64,000 nucleotides of DNA from Rhabditophanes sp. KR3021 (GCA_963281155.1 CAUJLY010000003.1:3286001-3350000), one strand, 5' to 3'; shown: positions 36,101-48,600, numbered from the stretch's first letter. Notes: generated by a model not told the origin, from the sequence alone. Numbers and translations: made by a program.

Positions 36101-38948
36101 CAAGTTGCAAAAATATCAGTACCAGAAAATTTAAAATTTGGACACGAATCATTCTTACCACAAGATAACTATGATGTTATCAAAATCCAAGGCTACGATC
36201 AACACAAAAATCTATTGTTCTTCATTGCTGCTGCTCCCACTCCTGCTCAACGTCATACATTTTCTGTATCAACACTAACGGTATGGTATAAGAGATTTTT
36301 CATCTCAGTTACATAAATTTATCTCATTTTACAATATTTGTAGGGCTCCTTTATTAAACAAGAAAGTGCCAAGTGTGTAACTTGTAATGTTCTCCCCGAA
36401 TGTTCCTTCCAAGAATCTGAAATGTCAGGAAAGTTCAGTTAAACATCAAAAATCTTTTTCCTCTTTAGTTTCCTTAACTAATTGTATTTTCATTTTAGGT
36501 AGTTTAAAAAACAGTCAAAGAAAATGAATATGAAAGCATTTATTTAAAAGGGCCAAAATCGTACAATTAGACAAAATATTATTGAGTGATATGCTTTAAA
36601 AACGAATGTATTTTGTTGATAGTCATATTTGAGATGCGAATTACGATTTCAGGATGTTTCTTAAACATTACATCGTTCAGGTGGCCTGATTTGGCGATGT
36701 TTCTCAAACCACCTTGAAGGTCTAATATGACATCATACTCAAGGACCAGAGTTTCATTGCTAATTAATTTATTGAAATAGAGTGTTGTATTTGTCTTTCG
36801 CTTTTCAAAATATACATGATTCGTGTCTCTTCGACATTCAATGGAATGAGTCTTGAATAGTAAAGTTTAACATTCGGTAGATGTTCACCAAATCTCCTAT
36901 CCACATTTTTGGAAACTCTGCAATAAAAGATAGTGTTTTTAATTTCAGAAAAAGTTAAGACCGTAACATCCATTTCAGCATGCAAGTCAAGCAATACGTA
37001 TATTGGTTGTTGTCTGTATTCCTAGACTTAGCCTTCTTCAGATCATCCGTCGGTTTCTCTCACAACTTAACATCAGACAATTGTCTTGACTTCCTAAAAG
37101 TCCCACTAACTTTGTTTATCAGTTTGGCTCATACCCTTTTTTCCATATGGAATAAATAATTAGACAAATCATTGAATGTTGTACCACAACTTTGGTATTT
37201 ATGTTGACTGCCATGCACAATCTTGGGTTTGGATCCAAAATTGGTTTCATTTCATACACCCCATGTTCTTTAAGAAGATAGTCGTACATGTAGTCGCCTG
37301 ATTTCGTTAGTGTGTCAGGGTAGAGCATTTGCACAAATCCCATCGTTATGTTTCTTCCACAATCGGTCATTTTTGGGCGCCTTAAGCTTATTGGAGATCC
37401 ATCGCTGTTAACATATTTATTTGAGCGTTTTATTTTACTTACAAATTGACAAAAGTAAAATTATGCATTGCTAAAAGACTAAGCTGAAACATCGACTAGA
37501 AAGGCTCTTTCAATAACGTCTTCTTAAACAACATTTTATTCAAATTTATTTTTTAATATTATTAAAACATATTACGTTATACTAATGATATGCTTTTCAG
37601 GAAATGCAAAGAATATATTCATTTATTGTAAGGGAAAAGGAATACCTCGGACTTTTGTTTCCACTTTGGAAAATTTAAATGCAACCACAAGCACAGTTGA
37701 AGATACTACCAATTTAGAAAATTTCTATAAATCAAAAAACATGCCAATTATTCATAATGAAGATATTGTCTTGTCCTCCGGATATATTGCAAATGTTCAA
37801 ATGCTTATTCCGCGTGGTTATGATTTAGATTCAAAAACAGATAGATTACCAGCAGTTTTGGATGGTATGTTAATTTGATAGACAAATATGCTTTTAAAAT
37901 CATTTTGCTCAAAGTATTAGATAGAAAAATAAGATTACTCAATTTTAAAACCACGTCATCGATACGATATCCATTATCGTAAAATATTATGAAAGCCATC
38001 TATTATCTTTCGTATAGATCGCCCGAATTTGATGAGAAGGATTTTTTCAAACAATTTAACTAACATAGTTAAAATAGTGATAAGACTCTGAAAATGATCT
38101 ATAAGATTTGAATTGTAAATGTAGTTTCCCATAAATGAATAATGATTAAGTAGTAAATACACATTACTTTCTTTATGAAATATCCTTTTTAAAAATCCAT
38201 GAATAAATTAATGGTATTATTTGATTAGTGTATGGAGGAAGTGGTTTACAAAAAGTTACTGACTCACTAGTTGCTTTAATTGGATTATCAATGTCTCTGG
38301 CTTCTAAGAATGAATACATCATGATATTTGTTGACGGAAGGGGTGGAATGTACCGAGGCTGGGATATCAAAGAACCAACTTATCAAAAATTAGGCACTTA
38401 CGAAGTTGACGATACAATTGAAACTATGAAAATTTTAACCGAAAAATATAGTTTGATTGATAGGTAAGAGCCATTTATAATTTTGGTAGTGTAAGTGGAC
38501 CCTTTAATTTTTTAGAACGAGACGCGGCATTTGGGGGTGGAGTTATGGGGGTTTTCTGACTGCTAAAGCCATTCAGAAAGATAATGACCATATATTTAAA
38601 TGCGCTGCGAGCGTAGCACCAGTAACAAACTTTTTATATTATGATGCAACTTATACCGAAAGATACATGGGACCAGCCGATGGAAAAGGATATATTGAAA
38701 CAGATCTTACCACAGCGAACTTGTCAAACTTTGAAAAAACAAGGTTTTTACTAGCACATGGCTCAGCAGATGACAATGTACATTTACAAAACACGATGAA
38801 TTTCGTTACAAATCTCGTTTCCCAAAAAATAGATTTTGACATGCAAATTTATCCTGATGTAAAGCATAACATGGGATCAAGCAGAAGACATTTGCTTATG
38901 AAAATAGCCCACTTTTTTGATAAATGCTTCGAACCACCAACAAATTAA
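33149..38948 (+). CDS. dpf: Dipeptidyl peptidase IV family serine protease, type II membrane protein
   Basis: Eight exons: 33149-33196, 33619-33733, 33824-34679, 35908-36280, 36344-36437, 37601-37864, 38229-38463 and 38516-38948; phases agree at every junction. A short cytoplasmic tail is followed by an anchor (VISISLIVILLMCLIIFVCV), a beta-propeller with WWAKSGEYLAFLTLNNTEV and a cysteine-rich stretch (CVTCNVLPEC), then an S9 hydrolase domain. Catalytic residues are visible: Ser in GIWGWSYGGFLTA, Asp in HGSADDNVHLQ and His in YPDVKHNMGSSRR. FVDGRGGMYRGWD and VAPVTNFLYYDATYTERYMG are further family landmarks. The conserved EE pair for substrate amino termini is probably DWLYFEEIFQTS. The enzyme should remove N-terminal dipeptides (Xaa-Pro/Ala) from extracellular peptides. 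Introns 3 and 5 (about 1.2 kb each) each contain a decayed antisense gene; the other introns are shorter. The number of the worm dpf paralog cannot be given. Confidence 0.93.
34800..35690 (-). pseudogene. Decayed GIY-YIG-like gene in DPP intron 3 (copy B)
   Basis: Antisense to the host. A 37-codon frame at 35681-35568 (MRNKKKPNLKRDDSDISG) may be an unrelated or 5' part. From 35322 a frame reads LETYGKSAVIKNQKTTFQ then CLHCKRECQKL, which lines up with FKCIECCGYFKTKRL of copy A. Next, GIRFIGESIKFNRRM (near 35120-35075) lines up with TLYIGESVNIAKRM of copy A. Then KKIVLLRMWYKPKEMAENI and EKVLIDVLRTQVTNSDS (34980-34868) line up with KKIIVLKKTYASKKMAQNI and KDILIGHTRDVATNSD of copy A. The order is the same as in the C-terminal half of copy A, but the parts are in different frames with stops between, so it is a relic. 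The GIY tyrosine position is changed to F. Confidence 0.6.
36600..37375 (-). pseudogene. Third GIY-YIG-like relic in DPP intron 5 (copy C)
   Basis: Antisense to the host. A frame at 37370-37119 reads NITMGFVQMLYPDTLTKSG and DYMYDYLLKEHGVYEMKP, resembling the MGLCFMYQILNSDLKDTIG and GYDLFTERY region of copy A. A second frame, 36994-36764, holds TIFYCRVSKNVDRRFGEHL, comparable with TFYIGKTNGLDERLGAHI of copy A, but with the glycine of the YIG element replaced. A further piece (LEYDVILDLQGGLRNIAKS) follows to about 36600. Similarity to copies A and B is weaker than that between A and B, so homology is probable rather than sure. Confidence 0.45.
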
Positions 38949-39085
38949 ATGTATATTATTCAAATTCGGTGTTACATGTTCTGTTAAGTTGTAAATTATT
39001 TTTTTGTTTATTAAGGTATTTCACGATTATAAAAATTAAGATCATTATTTATTTGTAGTTTTTTACCCTTGATATTAATTTTGCT

Positions 39086-39614
39086 ATGCTCTTGCTTATT
39101 GTATTTGCTTTGATAGTTTATTATATCGGTTCCTTGCTTCATAGAAAAGACTATCCAACTGCAATAGTATCTGAAAAAAGTATTGCATTACCAAGCGACA
39201 ATTTAAAAGGGATTCACGAATTTTGCATTTTAAAAAACGCCTATTAAAGAGATTCAAATTATAGCTGTTAGAGAGGATCAATCTAATTTGGTTCATTATC
39301 CACCAAGCCCCGAACAACAACACATTTACTCAATTTCCGTGCAATATTCTACGATGGAAGTCGCCAAAAGTGCCATATCTGTTGCAGAGACTCTTAAAAC
39401 GAGTGAAGTCAAAAAAATGAAATCTTTGCCAAATGTAGGTTGTATCAAGTCTAACTACAAGAACAACAAAAGTATCAATGTCAAAGAGACGATCAATCTT
39501 ATCAACCAACTAAAAGACTTTGTCAAGAATCGCGAAAACATGAGCAGGTACACAACATTTGTTGAGGATTCTGAGAAAGTAGATATCAAAGAAGAACAAC
39601 CAATATCCGAATAG
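39086..39614 (+). CDS. Small single-pass membrane or secreted protein, unknown
   Basis: An ATG at 39086 starts a hydrophobic leader (MLLLIVFALIVYYIGSLL). The frame must jump to reach the longer open frame ending at 39614; a 70-nt GT...AG intron at 39180-39249 does this and gives SEKKIQIIAVREDQSN at the junction. The remainder is hydrophilic (YSTMEVAKSAISVAETL, INLINQLKDFVKNREN) and ends acidic. About 150 residues. I do not recognise it. It follows the DPP gene by about 140 bases on the same strand and is convergent with the next minus-strand gene. The intron is a model choice; the donor GTATTG is weak. Confidence 0.5.
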
Positions 39615-39825
39615 ATAAATACTTATTTACATATTAAAGATAATATTTGCGTATATATTTACCTTTAACTAACCAATTTATGCCAAGCGTTGTTTGAAAC
39701 TCATTTTTTGATTAATAAAATTATCAATCTTTACCATATTTTATTTACTTTTTATTATTTAAATGAGATCTCAAGATTAATTAGGCCATTAAAGTCAAGC
39801 TCTTTTAATTCCTTATTTTTGATAT

Positions 39826-41067
39826 TTAATTTGTTTTCATAAACGACTTTCTAAAAAGATTTTCAAATATGTCACAGCATTGCAGGATATTAAGTATTTT
39901 GAAATCTTGCTTGACGGTCTTATCTAACTTGACATTATTAGCCTGAGCTCTATAATTAGCACAATTTTTGGATACTTCCTTGTCCGTTAGTAGAGCATCT
40001 CCGTCAAATGTTTGAATTAAGAACATTCTATTGACAGTCCAAATGAAGGGATCGGGATATAAATTGATATTGAAATTATTGGTATGGCTTAGTGTTGTCT
40101 TGTATGAGGTTGTTCGCAAATAATCAACTATAAATGCAATTATTGTAGAAGTCATCCTCGTTTGTTTGGTTTTGATCAACCAATGCTTATTTTTATTTGC
40201 TTGTAATTTGGGCATGTATGAGACATCTTGTCCATACAAAAAGAATTTTCTATTCTTAGTGGCATGTTGTCCAGTTATTGCATTAAATAACAAGGTTCGA
40301 ACTCGCTCTGCATTTCCGCCAAACCCTACTTTTACAGGAACGTTAAGGATTGTTTCCGATGTAACGGTATTTAGGGAAACTACCAAAACTATGAATATTG
40401 CTGTCCATAAATAAAAATTGGTGGCATTAAGTGGCCTTGTTTCATCTTTTTTTGTTAAAATATTTATTGGCTCCATTTTTTGAAACATCTTATTTAAAGC
40501 TGATCCGAAAATAGACAGCAAAAACAATGTTTGAAATGGAGTAATCCCTAAAGCTGCATGAAGTAAAAATGACATAGAAAATGTGCCACACCAGGCAGAA
40601 AAAAAGTTTCTTCTTTTTCCACCAGTGTTTCCATAAATATACAAAGCAAAAGCTGTTCCAAAGGCAATAAAGATCGATGTTGATATTCTGTATTCATCGT
40701 CTGCGTTCAATTGAAGTTTTAAGAATACGAATAAAAACCCCATCCAAAATACATAAATGCTTTGTAAAAAGAAGGGCAGCATTGTACAGAAAATTAAATT
40801 GTTGACGAAGTTGTTTAATGAAGAAGTACTCTTCTGTTTTTCTTTGTCAAAAAGTAACTCACGGTTGATAATTTTGTTATTAATGTCTTGGACAATTCCT
40901 CGTATAGAAAATGTATCATAAAATAGTCCGATTAAAAAACCCCCTCCAGTTGAAAGTAATATAAATGCTTCAGCAAACTGATTAAGACAGAATCTGTGGA
41001 TGCCAAAAATTCCTCCAAAAAACATGTAGCATCTTATTTTGAAAATAGAAATAGGCTTCTCATTCAT
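39826..41067 (-). CDS. TM2-domain multi-pass protein, DNAJC22/wurst-like without J domain
   Basis: Intronless frame of 413 residues. The N-terminus is a TM2 domain: CYMFFGGIFGIHRFCLNQF, then ILLSTGGGFLIGLFYD. Several further hydrophobic segments follow, with YGNTGGKRRNFFSAWCGTF matching the GN(Q/T)...F.....A segment typical of DNAJC22. In vertebrates and insects this family (wurst in flies, needed for clathrin-mediated uptake in the airway) ends in a DnaJ domain with HPD. Here the C-terminal 120 residues are soluble and show no HPD and no J-helix pattern (they end DIFENLFRKSFMKTN), so the J domain looks lost or replaced. It lies 300 bp downstream of TM9SF4 on the same strand. No intron contrasts with its neighbours. 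Confidence is good for TM2, moderate for DNAJC22 kinship. Confidence 0.75.
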   Translation of the reverse strand: MNEKPISIFKIRCYMFFGGIFGIHRFCLNQFAEAFILLSTGGGFLIGLFYDTFSIRGIVQDINNKIINRELLFDKEKQKSTSSLNNFVNNLIFCTMLPFFLQSIYVFWMGFLFVFLKLQLNADDEYRISTSIFIAFGTAFALYIYGNTGGKRRNFFSAWCGTFSMSFLLHAALGITPFQTLFLLSIFGSALNKMFQKMEPINILTKKDETRPLNATNFYLWTAIFIVLVVSLNTVTSETILNVPVKVGFGGNAERVRTLLFNAITGQHATKNRKFFLYGQDVSYMPKLQANKNKHWLIKTKQTRMTSTIIAFIVDYLRTTSYKTTLSHTNNFNINLYPDPFIWTVNRMFLIQTFDGDALLTDKEVSKNCANYRAQANNVKLDKTVKQDFKILNILQCCDIFENLFRKSFMKTN

Positions 41068-41367
41068 CCTAAAAACAAATATCCAAAAAATATAGGGAAT
41101 CGAATCATTTAAAGTTATTGTAAATTAAAATTACGAACGAATCATACAAATTAGTAAAATGTTTGTGCGGATAAATGTTATTGGCTAAAACCATCGAATA
41201 TTTCAGTTGAACAATTAGAGAATTTATTTACATGAATTTATTAATCTTTGCGATCACATTACAATAATTTCAATATAGAAAACATTTATGATCACGAGCT
41301 AAACTTCTTTATCTTTAATAATTATATAGCGCTTCAAAATAACATAAATAAACATTAACCAACATAG

Positions 41368-43408
41368 CTAATCGATTTTGATTGCACTGTATATTCTCTT
41401 CACGAAGTAATAGCTGCTGTAAAAGCCAATCGTTCCAGTCATAATCCAAACAGCAAGAGCCATCAAGGCACTGTAAGAGAAGTACAACACCATTGGAACA
41501 AATCCAATTAAGTTCAGCTTGGTATAGTAGTAAAAGATTGAATATGCCATCACATATAATGCAGAACCTCCTGTAAAAAATACGATTAGGTGAAGTAATT
41601 TGGCATTATTTAAAAACGTTCAGTGCGAATGTAGATGTCTAAATGTATTTCTGCACAAGGCGAATTTACATCTACATGTGTGATAATCTTTAAGTAGAGC
41701 TAGTTAACTTACCAGAAATAACGAAAGATTTCCACCAGAAATGGTAGTTTTCTGCTGACAACAAAAAGTATGTGACGAGTACGGCAATCTGTGCACAGAC
41801 GACAAATTCGATGATACATACGACGAATAAAATTCCAAACAAGTAATAGAATTGGTTCTCAAAAATTGCCGAGAGAATAAAGTACAATTCAATAAAGATG
41901 GCTCCAAAGGGTAAAATTCCAGCAAGAAGAGAGGAGGGCAACGTTTTCAGATACCAAGGTTGATCAGGAACGACCCTGGGAATTTGGTTGGTCCTTACCG
42001 GATTTTGGTACTTCTTTCTTGATCCAAAATGAAAGCCAAGGAATACGAGGGGTAAATCAATTCCTAGCCATAAGAACAAGAGTGTAAGCATGCTAGTAAA
42101 TGGAATTGCTCCGGATGATCCCTTTGAAATTAAAAAGAAATTTAAAACGAATCCCGTTCCTAAGATGATACTTGGGAATAACGTGGCTGTTTGGAGAGCA
42201 CATCTTTTTGGGTTCCTCCCTCCAAGTGTTGCGTAAAGACGACCGGCATAATATCCAGCAATCAATCCCATCAAACAGTACAAAACAATTGAAACCGTGA
42301 CAAAAGATCCTCTTGAAGCAGGAGAAAGCATACCTAGCATGGCGAAGAACACAGTGATCAGGACCATTCCAATCAATTGAATGCCCGAACCTACAAGGTT
42401 GATTAGTATCATGCTATGTCTCGGAGTTCTGAAAACATCTCCATAAACTAATTTAAACCCAGCTTCTTCTAAAGTTGAATCCATTTCTTCATTTTTGTTG
42501 TATGTGGCAATGTCTCTTCTAACTGTTTTGACGATTACAGCGCTAAGGAAACCACTTAAGCAACCTATGATGACGAAGGAATTCAAAATCGAAAAGTAAT
42601 GGATGCTGTGGTCTTTCATATGTAAGTAGTTATCCCAGCGAGAAGCAAAAGGCACTGGCGATGAGTGGAAGGTAACAGAATACGTCCAGTGTATTTGAGT
42701 ATCTCCAGCTAAAACCTCCTGTGGTCCTCCAGAAGTATCAATTGAGCATTGTTTTTCACTGGCAAACTTAAATGAGTCATACTTAATTGATCGTGGCTGT
42801 ACTTCGAACCCAACAACTCTGTAAACATTTGGCTCTGGCTCATGGTATTCCAACACAATGTCGAGATGATTATTGACATAAAACTTAGAGTCGCTCATGT
42901 ATCCTAATTTATAGCCATGTTCAAAGAAGACTTCCCCATTTTCATCTGTATATTTTGTGGCACAAGGTAAATTGTCAGCCAATAGTTGCACGTGATATTC
43001 TTCTTCAATGAGTTTTTGCATTAATTTAGAGTTTTTAGTTGTTATTTTGAGTGGTTCTACACTGTCGCACATACTAGCACAGACTACGTCTTTCTTCATA
43101 AATATAGCATCGTAATTGGTGTTGACAATTCTGTCTCCGCGAATTAATTCGCCGAGATTTTCAGATTTATAATTGATATTTCGTGGCTTACAGAAGGGGA
43201 TTGCGTAATAGTCGTATGGAATTTGCGTTCGAGTGCTCTGCAATTTGACACCCTAAATATAAAGATAGTGAAAATTCCTTAAAATAGAACATACCTTTAA
43301 CTCTAAAGCATCGCCTTCACTGAATTGTCTTGGAGCTACACCAGGGACGTAAAATGCATCTAAAAGAGGCAATAAAAATAGAACCCCGATGATAAGACCT
43401 TGTCGCAT
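41368..43408 (-). CDS. TM9SF4: Transmembrane 9 superfamily protein (TM9SF4 type)
   Basis: Three exons, 43408-43295, 43252-41713 and 41570-41368, phases consistent (DALELKGVKLQSTRTQIPY and SFVISGGSALYVMAYSIF over the junctions). A signal peptide (MRQGLIIGVLFLLPLLDA) precedes the family start FYVPGVAPRQFSEGD. The luminal domain has ENLGELIRGDRIVNTNYD; nine hydrophobic helices follow, with TPRHSMILINLVGSGIQL, YAGRLYATLGGRNPK, PVRTNQIPRVVPDQPWYL and TGTIGFYSSYYFVKRIY. The C-terminus AIKID carries the KxD-type signal used for Golgi/endosome retention. Family members act in endosomal and Golgi membrane sorting of glycine-rich transmembrane cargo. Possible first gene of an operon with the DNAJC22-like gene downstream. 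Confidence 0.95.
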
Positions 43409-45689
43409 TGCTTATCAACTATATATAAACAAATGAGGCAATATATTGGTATCAATAATTATTTATACTAATACTGTTACCTTTCAGTAATATACTTGAC
43501 ACGCAAACAGAAATTGTGATTCAATTGTCAGCAACAAAGACACAATTTTCCAAATGTCAGAGAACAAATTCGCTACGTGACTATTAATTTTGTAAAACGG
43601 CATTAAACGATATCATAGCACTTGCTATTATCTAACAACGAATATAATAAAAAGACTCAATATTACCTTACAATACATGTAGTATAACTGTGAACATTTG
43701 ATATGCATATAAAAGGCATACTAAATTTAGTTGTTGTCAAAATGAACTAAACACTTCATTAAAATAGGGCTTTGATCTACAAAATGTAATTTGATATGTT
43801 AAACTAATTTAAATTGATAACATCCAACAAAATAATGCGAAATAACAAATTAAGTAATAAAAGCAATAATAAATATGAATCAAAATGTGTGACTCAGAAA
43901 TAAAGAGGGTTCAAAATCAAATCTATTATGCTAATTATTTGAAGGTGACAAATAGTTTGTATTCCGTTTTGGGATCAAATTTTTTATATACTCAATTGCT
44001 ATCATTACATGGTACCTATTTTGTGTCCAACATTATTAATGCGATTATGTCTAATAAAATTACCGACTATTAGATATAATAATCACACGTTGTGGTAAAG
44101 CGTTGATTTTACTGCCTTCGAATCAAGGTATTGTGTTACATTTTTGATTTGTGCTTATTAATTATTTAACAATATTGTTATTTTTATAGTATTATTTTTT
44201 TAATCTAAAATTGATAGCTTACAACTTTCCTAGTATTGTTTACCAAATAATATTGATAACTTGTTAACAAATACTTTTACACATTATTTTCTTTTCTCTT
44301 AGCAGAATAATAGAAACACTTTAGCCTTTATTTTGGTCCTATTTTTTGTACCATTTTTTAATACATTCCCTTTTATTCGTAAGCTTTGATAATCAAAATT
44401 TAATGGATATTTAGTTTTTTGTCAAAAATATTTCAATGATATGTAAAGTTTTAAAGTCGCATTAGATCTGTATTTAAAATTGGACTAAAAATTATACTTA
44501 ATGGAAAACTTTTGTTATATTTGAAATAACCTTTAAAACCTTTTTCCTCATTCTTATTATACTCTTTTTAAATAAAGGTTTTATAAATTCAAATGGATAA
44601 AGGCATTTCTCATTATGTAGATATTTAAATTTCATTTTTACTCTTAGATCTCTTATTGTCATGTAACTATTGCATCCTTCAAAGTATAATAATTAGCCTC
44701 ATATTGCCTTGGAATACACAACTTTGAAATGTGCCATTTGATGGTTTTGTCTACAAGTATGACAGTAATCTCTTTAAATGCATCAAATAGATATTTTGAT
44801 GTGTTTTTAAGTATGGATGAGAAAGTTTCTCTTGCCTTTGATGACAATACATTTATATGAGAAGGCGAAAGCTATTAGGATCACTTTAATAGTTTAGATT
44901 TAAATGTCTGACCAAAATGCCATAACATTGGCTTTCTATTGGATCTATTATGCACTATCGGAACTCATTATAATTTAAACGATCTACATTTTACAACCTA
45001 TTTGCAAGGCCTTACTTTGAACGGTAAATTTTAATCCCTCTGTTGTGTAATTTATTCTGATCTACAGAAAATTTTGAAAGTTCAAGAATTTATAATATTT
45101 TTGCATGATTTATCCTTTATCTTATTTATTGGTTCGATTCACCGATATGACATTATCAACAACTATTTAGAGCTAATCCCTTAATCTTGTTTATTTAAAA
45201 TGTAATCTGACAATTTTTCATCTTTTACCAAACTCAATCATCGCAAATGATATCAGTTACTATGCATTGAACAAAGTTTTATCATAACGAACACCAGACT
45301 AAAATGTCAATCTTTTAAAGATGGATCACTGGCAACAAAAGGAATTTGTTTAAGTAGCTTATATTTTGTCTCTCTTGTTTCCCCTTTGTATTTTTATATG
45401 TTTCTTTAAAAAAATGATGTGGACTTATTTACTTTTTTTAAATGTCTAATCAGTATGGCGCAACAATGTCTGTAACTAGCAATTAGATAAATATATGATG
45501 ACTATTTAATAATATACAAATATCCTACTAACGGATTGGTGTTGCGCAATCAAGTTCACTTTTTTGTTCACTTATTATCAACAGAAGCATTACTAGGTTA
45601 AGAGGATCAAAAGTTATTATTATTGAAATGAACATTAAGCATACATATACTCTTCTCATTTAAATTTATTAACTATTTATGTGTGATGT
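43409..45689. other. Intergenic region
   Basis: 2.3 kb between the calcium channel gene stop and the TM9SF4 start; it must contain the TM9SF4 promoter. A 62-codon minus-strand frame at 44847-44659 begins RETFSSILKNTSKYLFDAF, faintly like FSSILDRRCEDLF of GIY-YIG copy A, too weak to call. A tRNA-like stretch near 44090-44140 was rejected. Confidence 0.4.
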
Positions 45690-48600
45690 TTAGGGCCATT
45701 TTGGATGAGTTGATCTCCAGTAATTTTCCAAGTATTGGACGCATCGCTGGCATACTTTATCTAGTTGATTATCTTTGACCACTAAATCGAAATCTTCCTC
45801 TCCGAACCTTAATAGTCTTTGAGCATATTGCATTTGAGTTTTTGTTTGAGCAAGGGAACAAGTTTCACTTGATTTCATTAATTTCCTCAATATCTAAAAT
45901 TAACGTTCAAGAGAAATGTCAAAATGGTCGTTTAAAAAAAGAAATATAAAAATTATTGATGTGGCATAAATAATATAAACACATTAAGAGAGATGTTGTA
46001 AATATATTAAACGTATGCCGGTAAATAATTAATACAGCTATCCATATTTGAATTGTCATCAATGAAAAGTGATGATCAGAATATAGACAGCTGCCCGCAA
46101 CACTCTAACTAACCTTCAAATTTTCGATTCGAATGTAAATAATGATGGGCGCCAAAATGGAATTCCTCAATTGAGCAGGGTTTTCTGTATTGCCATTTTC
46201 CAAAAAGACCAACTTCATTTTTTTTGTCTTTTCAAATATATACTCGGCTTCCCCATAAAACTTATCTAAAAGGATAAGGGATGTTATTAAGAAATGTACA
46301 TAAATATTATCCTCATATAATAACATGTATGTTTGAAATATAGCGGTGGTATATGATTAATTTGGCAGGTGTTTCGATATCGGATTAAGTCCAATAATAG
46401 TAATATAATCCTTTGTATAGTTCGGACAGAGTCTTTTAAACTTATTTGCTCACTCCAACTTTTTGTAGTAAAAAAGTATACCTCATGTTATCTTTTTATT
46501 TTCGAATTTAAACAACCAATCTGATTAAGTATTTTTAACGACAGGTAACTCTTTGACATTACACTTAAATAATTTCGTTCCTCGCGACAAAATCTTTCTT
46601 TCACATATTATTGTTTAATAGTTTTGACAAAAAAAAGACATACGAATGAAACATCTGCTGATTTAAAACTTTTGGACGGTTATGTGAACTAAAAATTCGA
46701 AGTTAGGAAATGCTATATGTCGTTGATCGCCCTTTTATTGGATTTTTATTTAATTAGATATTAACGGAACTGATTTTATATGCCTTCATTTACGTACTCA
46801 CATATGGCGATACTTTTAAATGTTGTTTGTAATTTTTAGATTATTATTCGATTTAAACCAACTTAAAAGACAATCCCTGTTAACTTACTGTCTGAAGGAT
46901 TGATAGAGTCTTGCGTCATTTTGCAAACAATCGCTCGTTCTTTAAAATAGTCCTTAAGATATTCCAAGACAGCCTTTTGTAGCAAATCTGTCACCTGAAA
47001 CAAAAAAGACTATCAAAGTAAATGTGTATTTCTTCGAGTTTGTTTGCCTGGACACTTAACTCAACAAAGCATTTAATGAACTATTTAGCAAAGCATCTAT
47101 TAAACATCTATTAAAGCGTTTAATGAACTATTTATTAAAACATTTATCAAGCCATTCTTTAGCCTCTTTTATATTAGCATTTGTTTTTGTAAAGATCGTT
47201 TAAAACTTGCATTGAAACCTTTTAGGGAAGGACCGATTAGACAAACGGGTCTCATGCAAGGTACAATATCATAATAAGATGCCTGCTCGTGTAATTCCAC
47301 TTCTCCCTCTTTGTTAAGACCCTTCTTCTTACTTGATGACATAAAAGAATTCCTTTGCTTGATGGTTCTGAAAGACAATACACTTAAAGTGAATCTTTAA
47401 ATGGTCTCTGTTATGTGTCAAGACAAAGCAACTGCAAATTCCGGCATACAATACCGTTCAAACACACTTTTAGCAGACTTTATTTGGTGTGCGCATATTA
47501 GTTAAGAACTTTACGCATCCCAGTGTGTACTTAGTATCACTATTTCATTTTTTATCTTTACCAAGTGAGTGTTTTTAGATACTCAGTACTTTGAATACTA
47601 CTTAGCATAAGCACAAAAAAGTAAACGAACCTCTGGAGAATTTTGTGACGATGGCTTTTGATTTGATGAAATTTAGATGGCGTTGGTATGAAACCTAACA
47701 CTGGTGATCCGTCACTTACTAATCTCCCTATCCACCAATCATTGTTGAATTTCTAAATTAGGGTAGATACTTGCATTAAACTTTGAGTTATAATGTATGA
47801 GTTTAAGTTATTCAAATTATCTGTATATCAATTCCCTTGTGCCACAAACAAACCTCGTAGATGTGCAAAAACTGCCCGGTCAAAAAAGATATAGCCTTGC
47901 CCGGGACGGGTACGTCATTATCCAAACATCCATTAAAGTCAGATAAAGCCTTTGCTGCAAATGACACTCTTTTGTTCTAATTCAGGCTATTAATCAATCT
48001 ACTTTAAACCAACCTTCACCTCTTCCAACTTTTTTATCCCCGAAACTTGATTTGCTTCCTTTATCGCTTCATGATTAATTTTGGCGTCAGAAAAGGCACT
48101 CCCATTCAAATCACCCTAAACCAACAACAACCTTTTAAATTTCCCTTAAATAAACCTTGATAATTATTTAATTACCCACATCGCAACTTAAACGCTTATT
48201 TCACATGATTTTGCTTAATAATTAAATAACACACACACTATTTTACGTGTTAGATGTTGCGCATGATAATCAAAACATGTTAAAACAAATGGCAGGTGCT
48301 AATATGTGTTTACAGTATGTCGACTTAATAAGGTGACTGATTTGTTTTCAATCTCTCAAGATTATATCCTCAACCGTCACATGAAGCAAATAAAACAGAT
48401 AATTATTGGTTATGATAACTACCAACTAGGACATCTATTAATATCCTATACAACACTCCCCTAAGACTTCTTTAATACTTTTCTTAATCTCTATTAAAAT
48501 AGGCCTCCATTAACGGAAGGCTATAATTGTATGTTTAGAACATGTGTATTCTGGTAAGCTTCGTTGATCTTATGCAATTAAATTAATAATTTTTTGAGAT

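Noticed and set aside
44090..44145. tRNA-like stretch with TGGTAAAGCG and CCTTCGAATCAAGG
   Set aside because: The T-arm would have a 4-bp stem and 6-nt loop and the acceptor ends do not pair; not a tRNA by eye.
44659..44847. 62-codon minus frame with FSSILKNTSKYLF as a fourth GIY-YIG relic
   Set aside because: Only about eight residues resemble copy A; too short to separate from chance.
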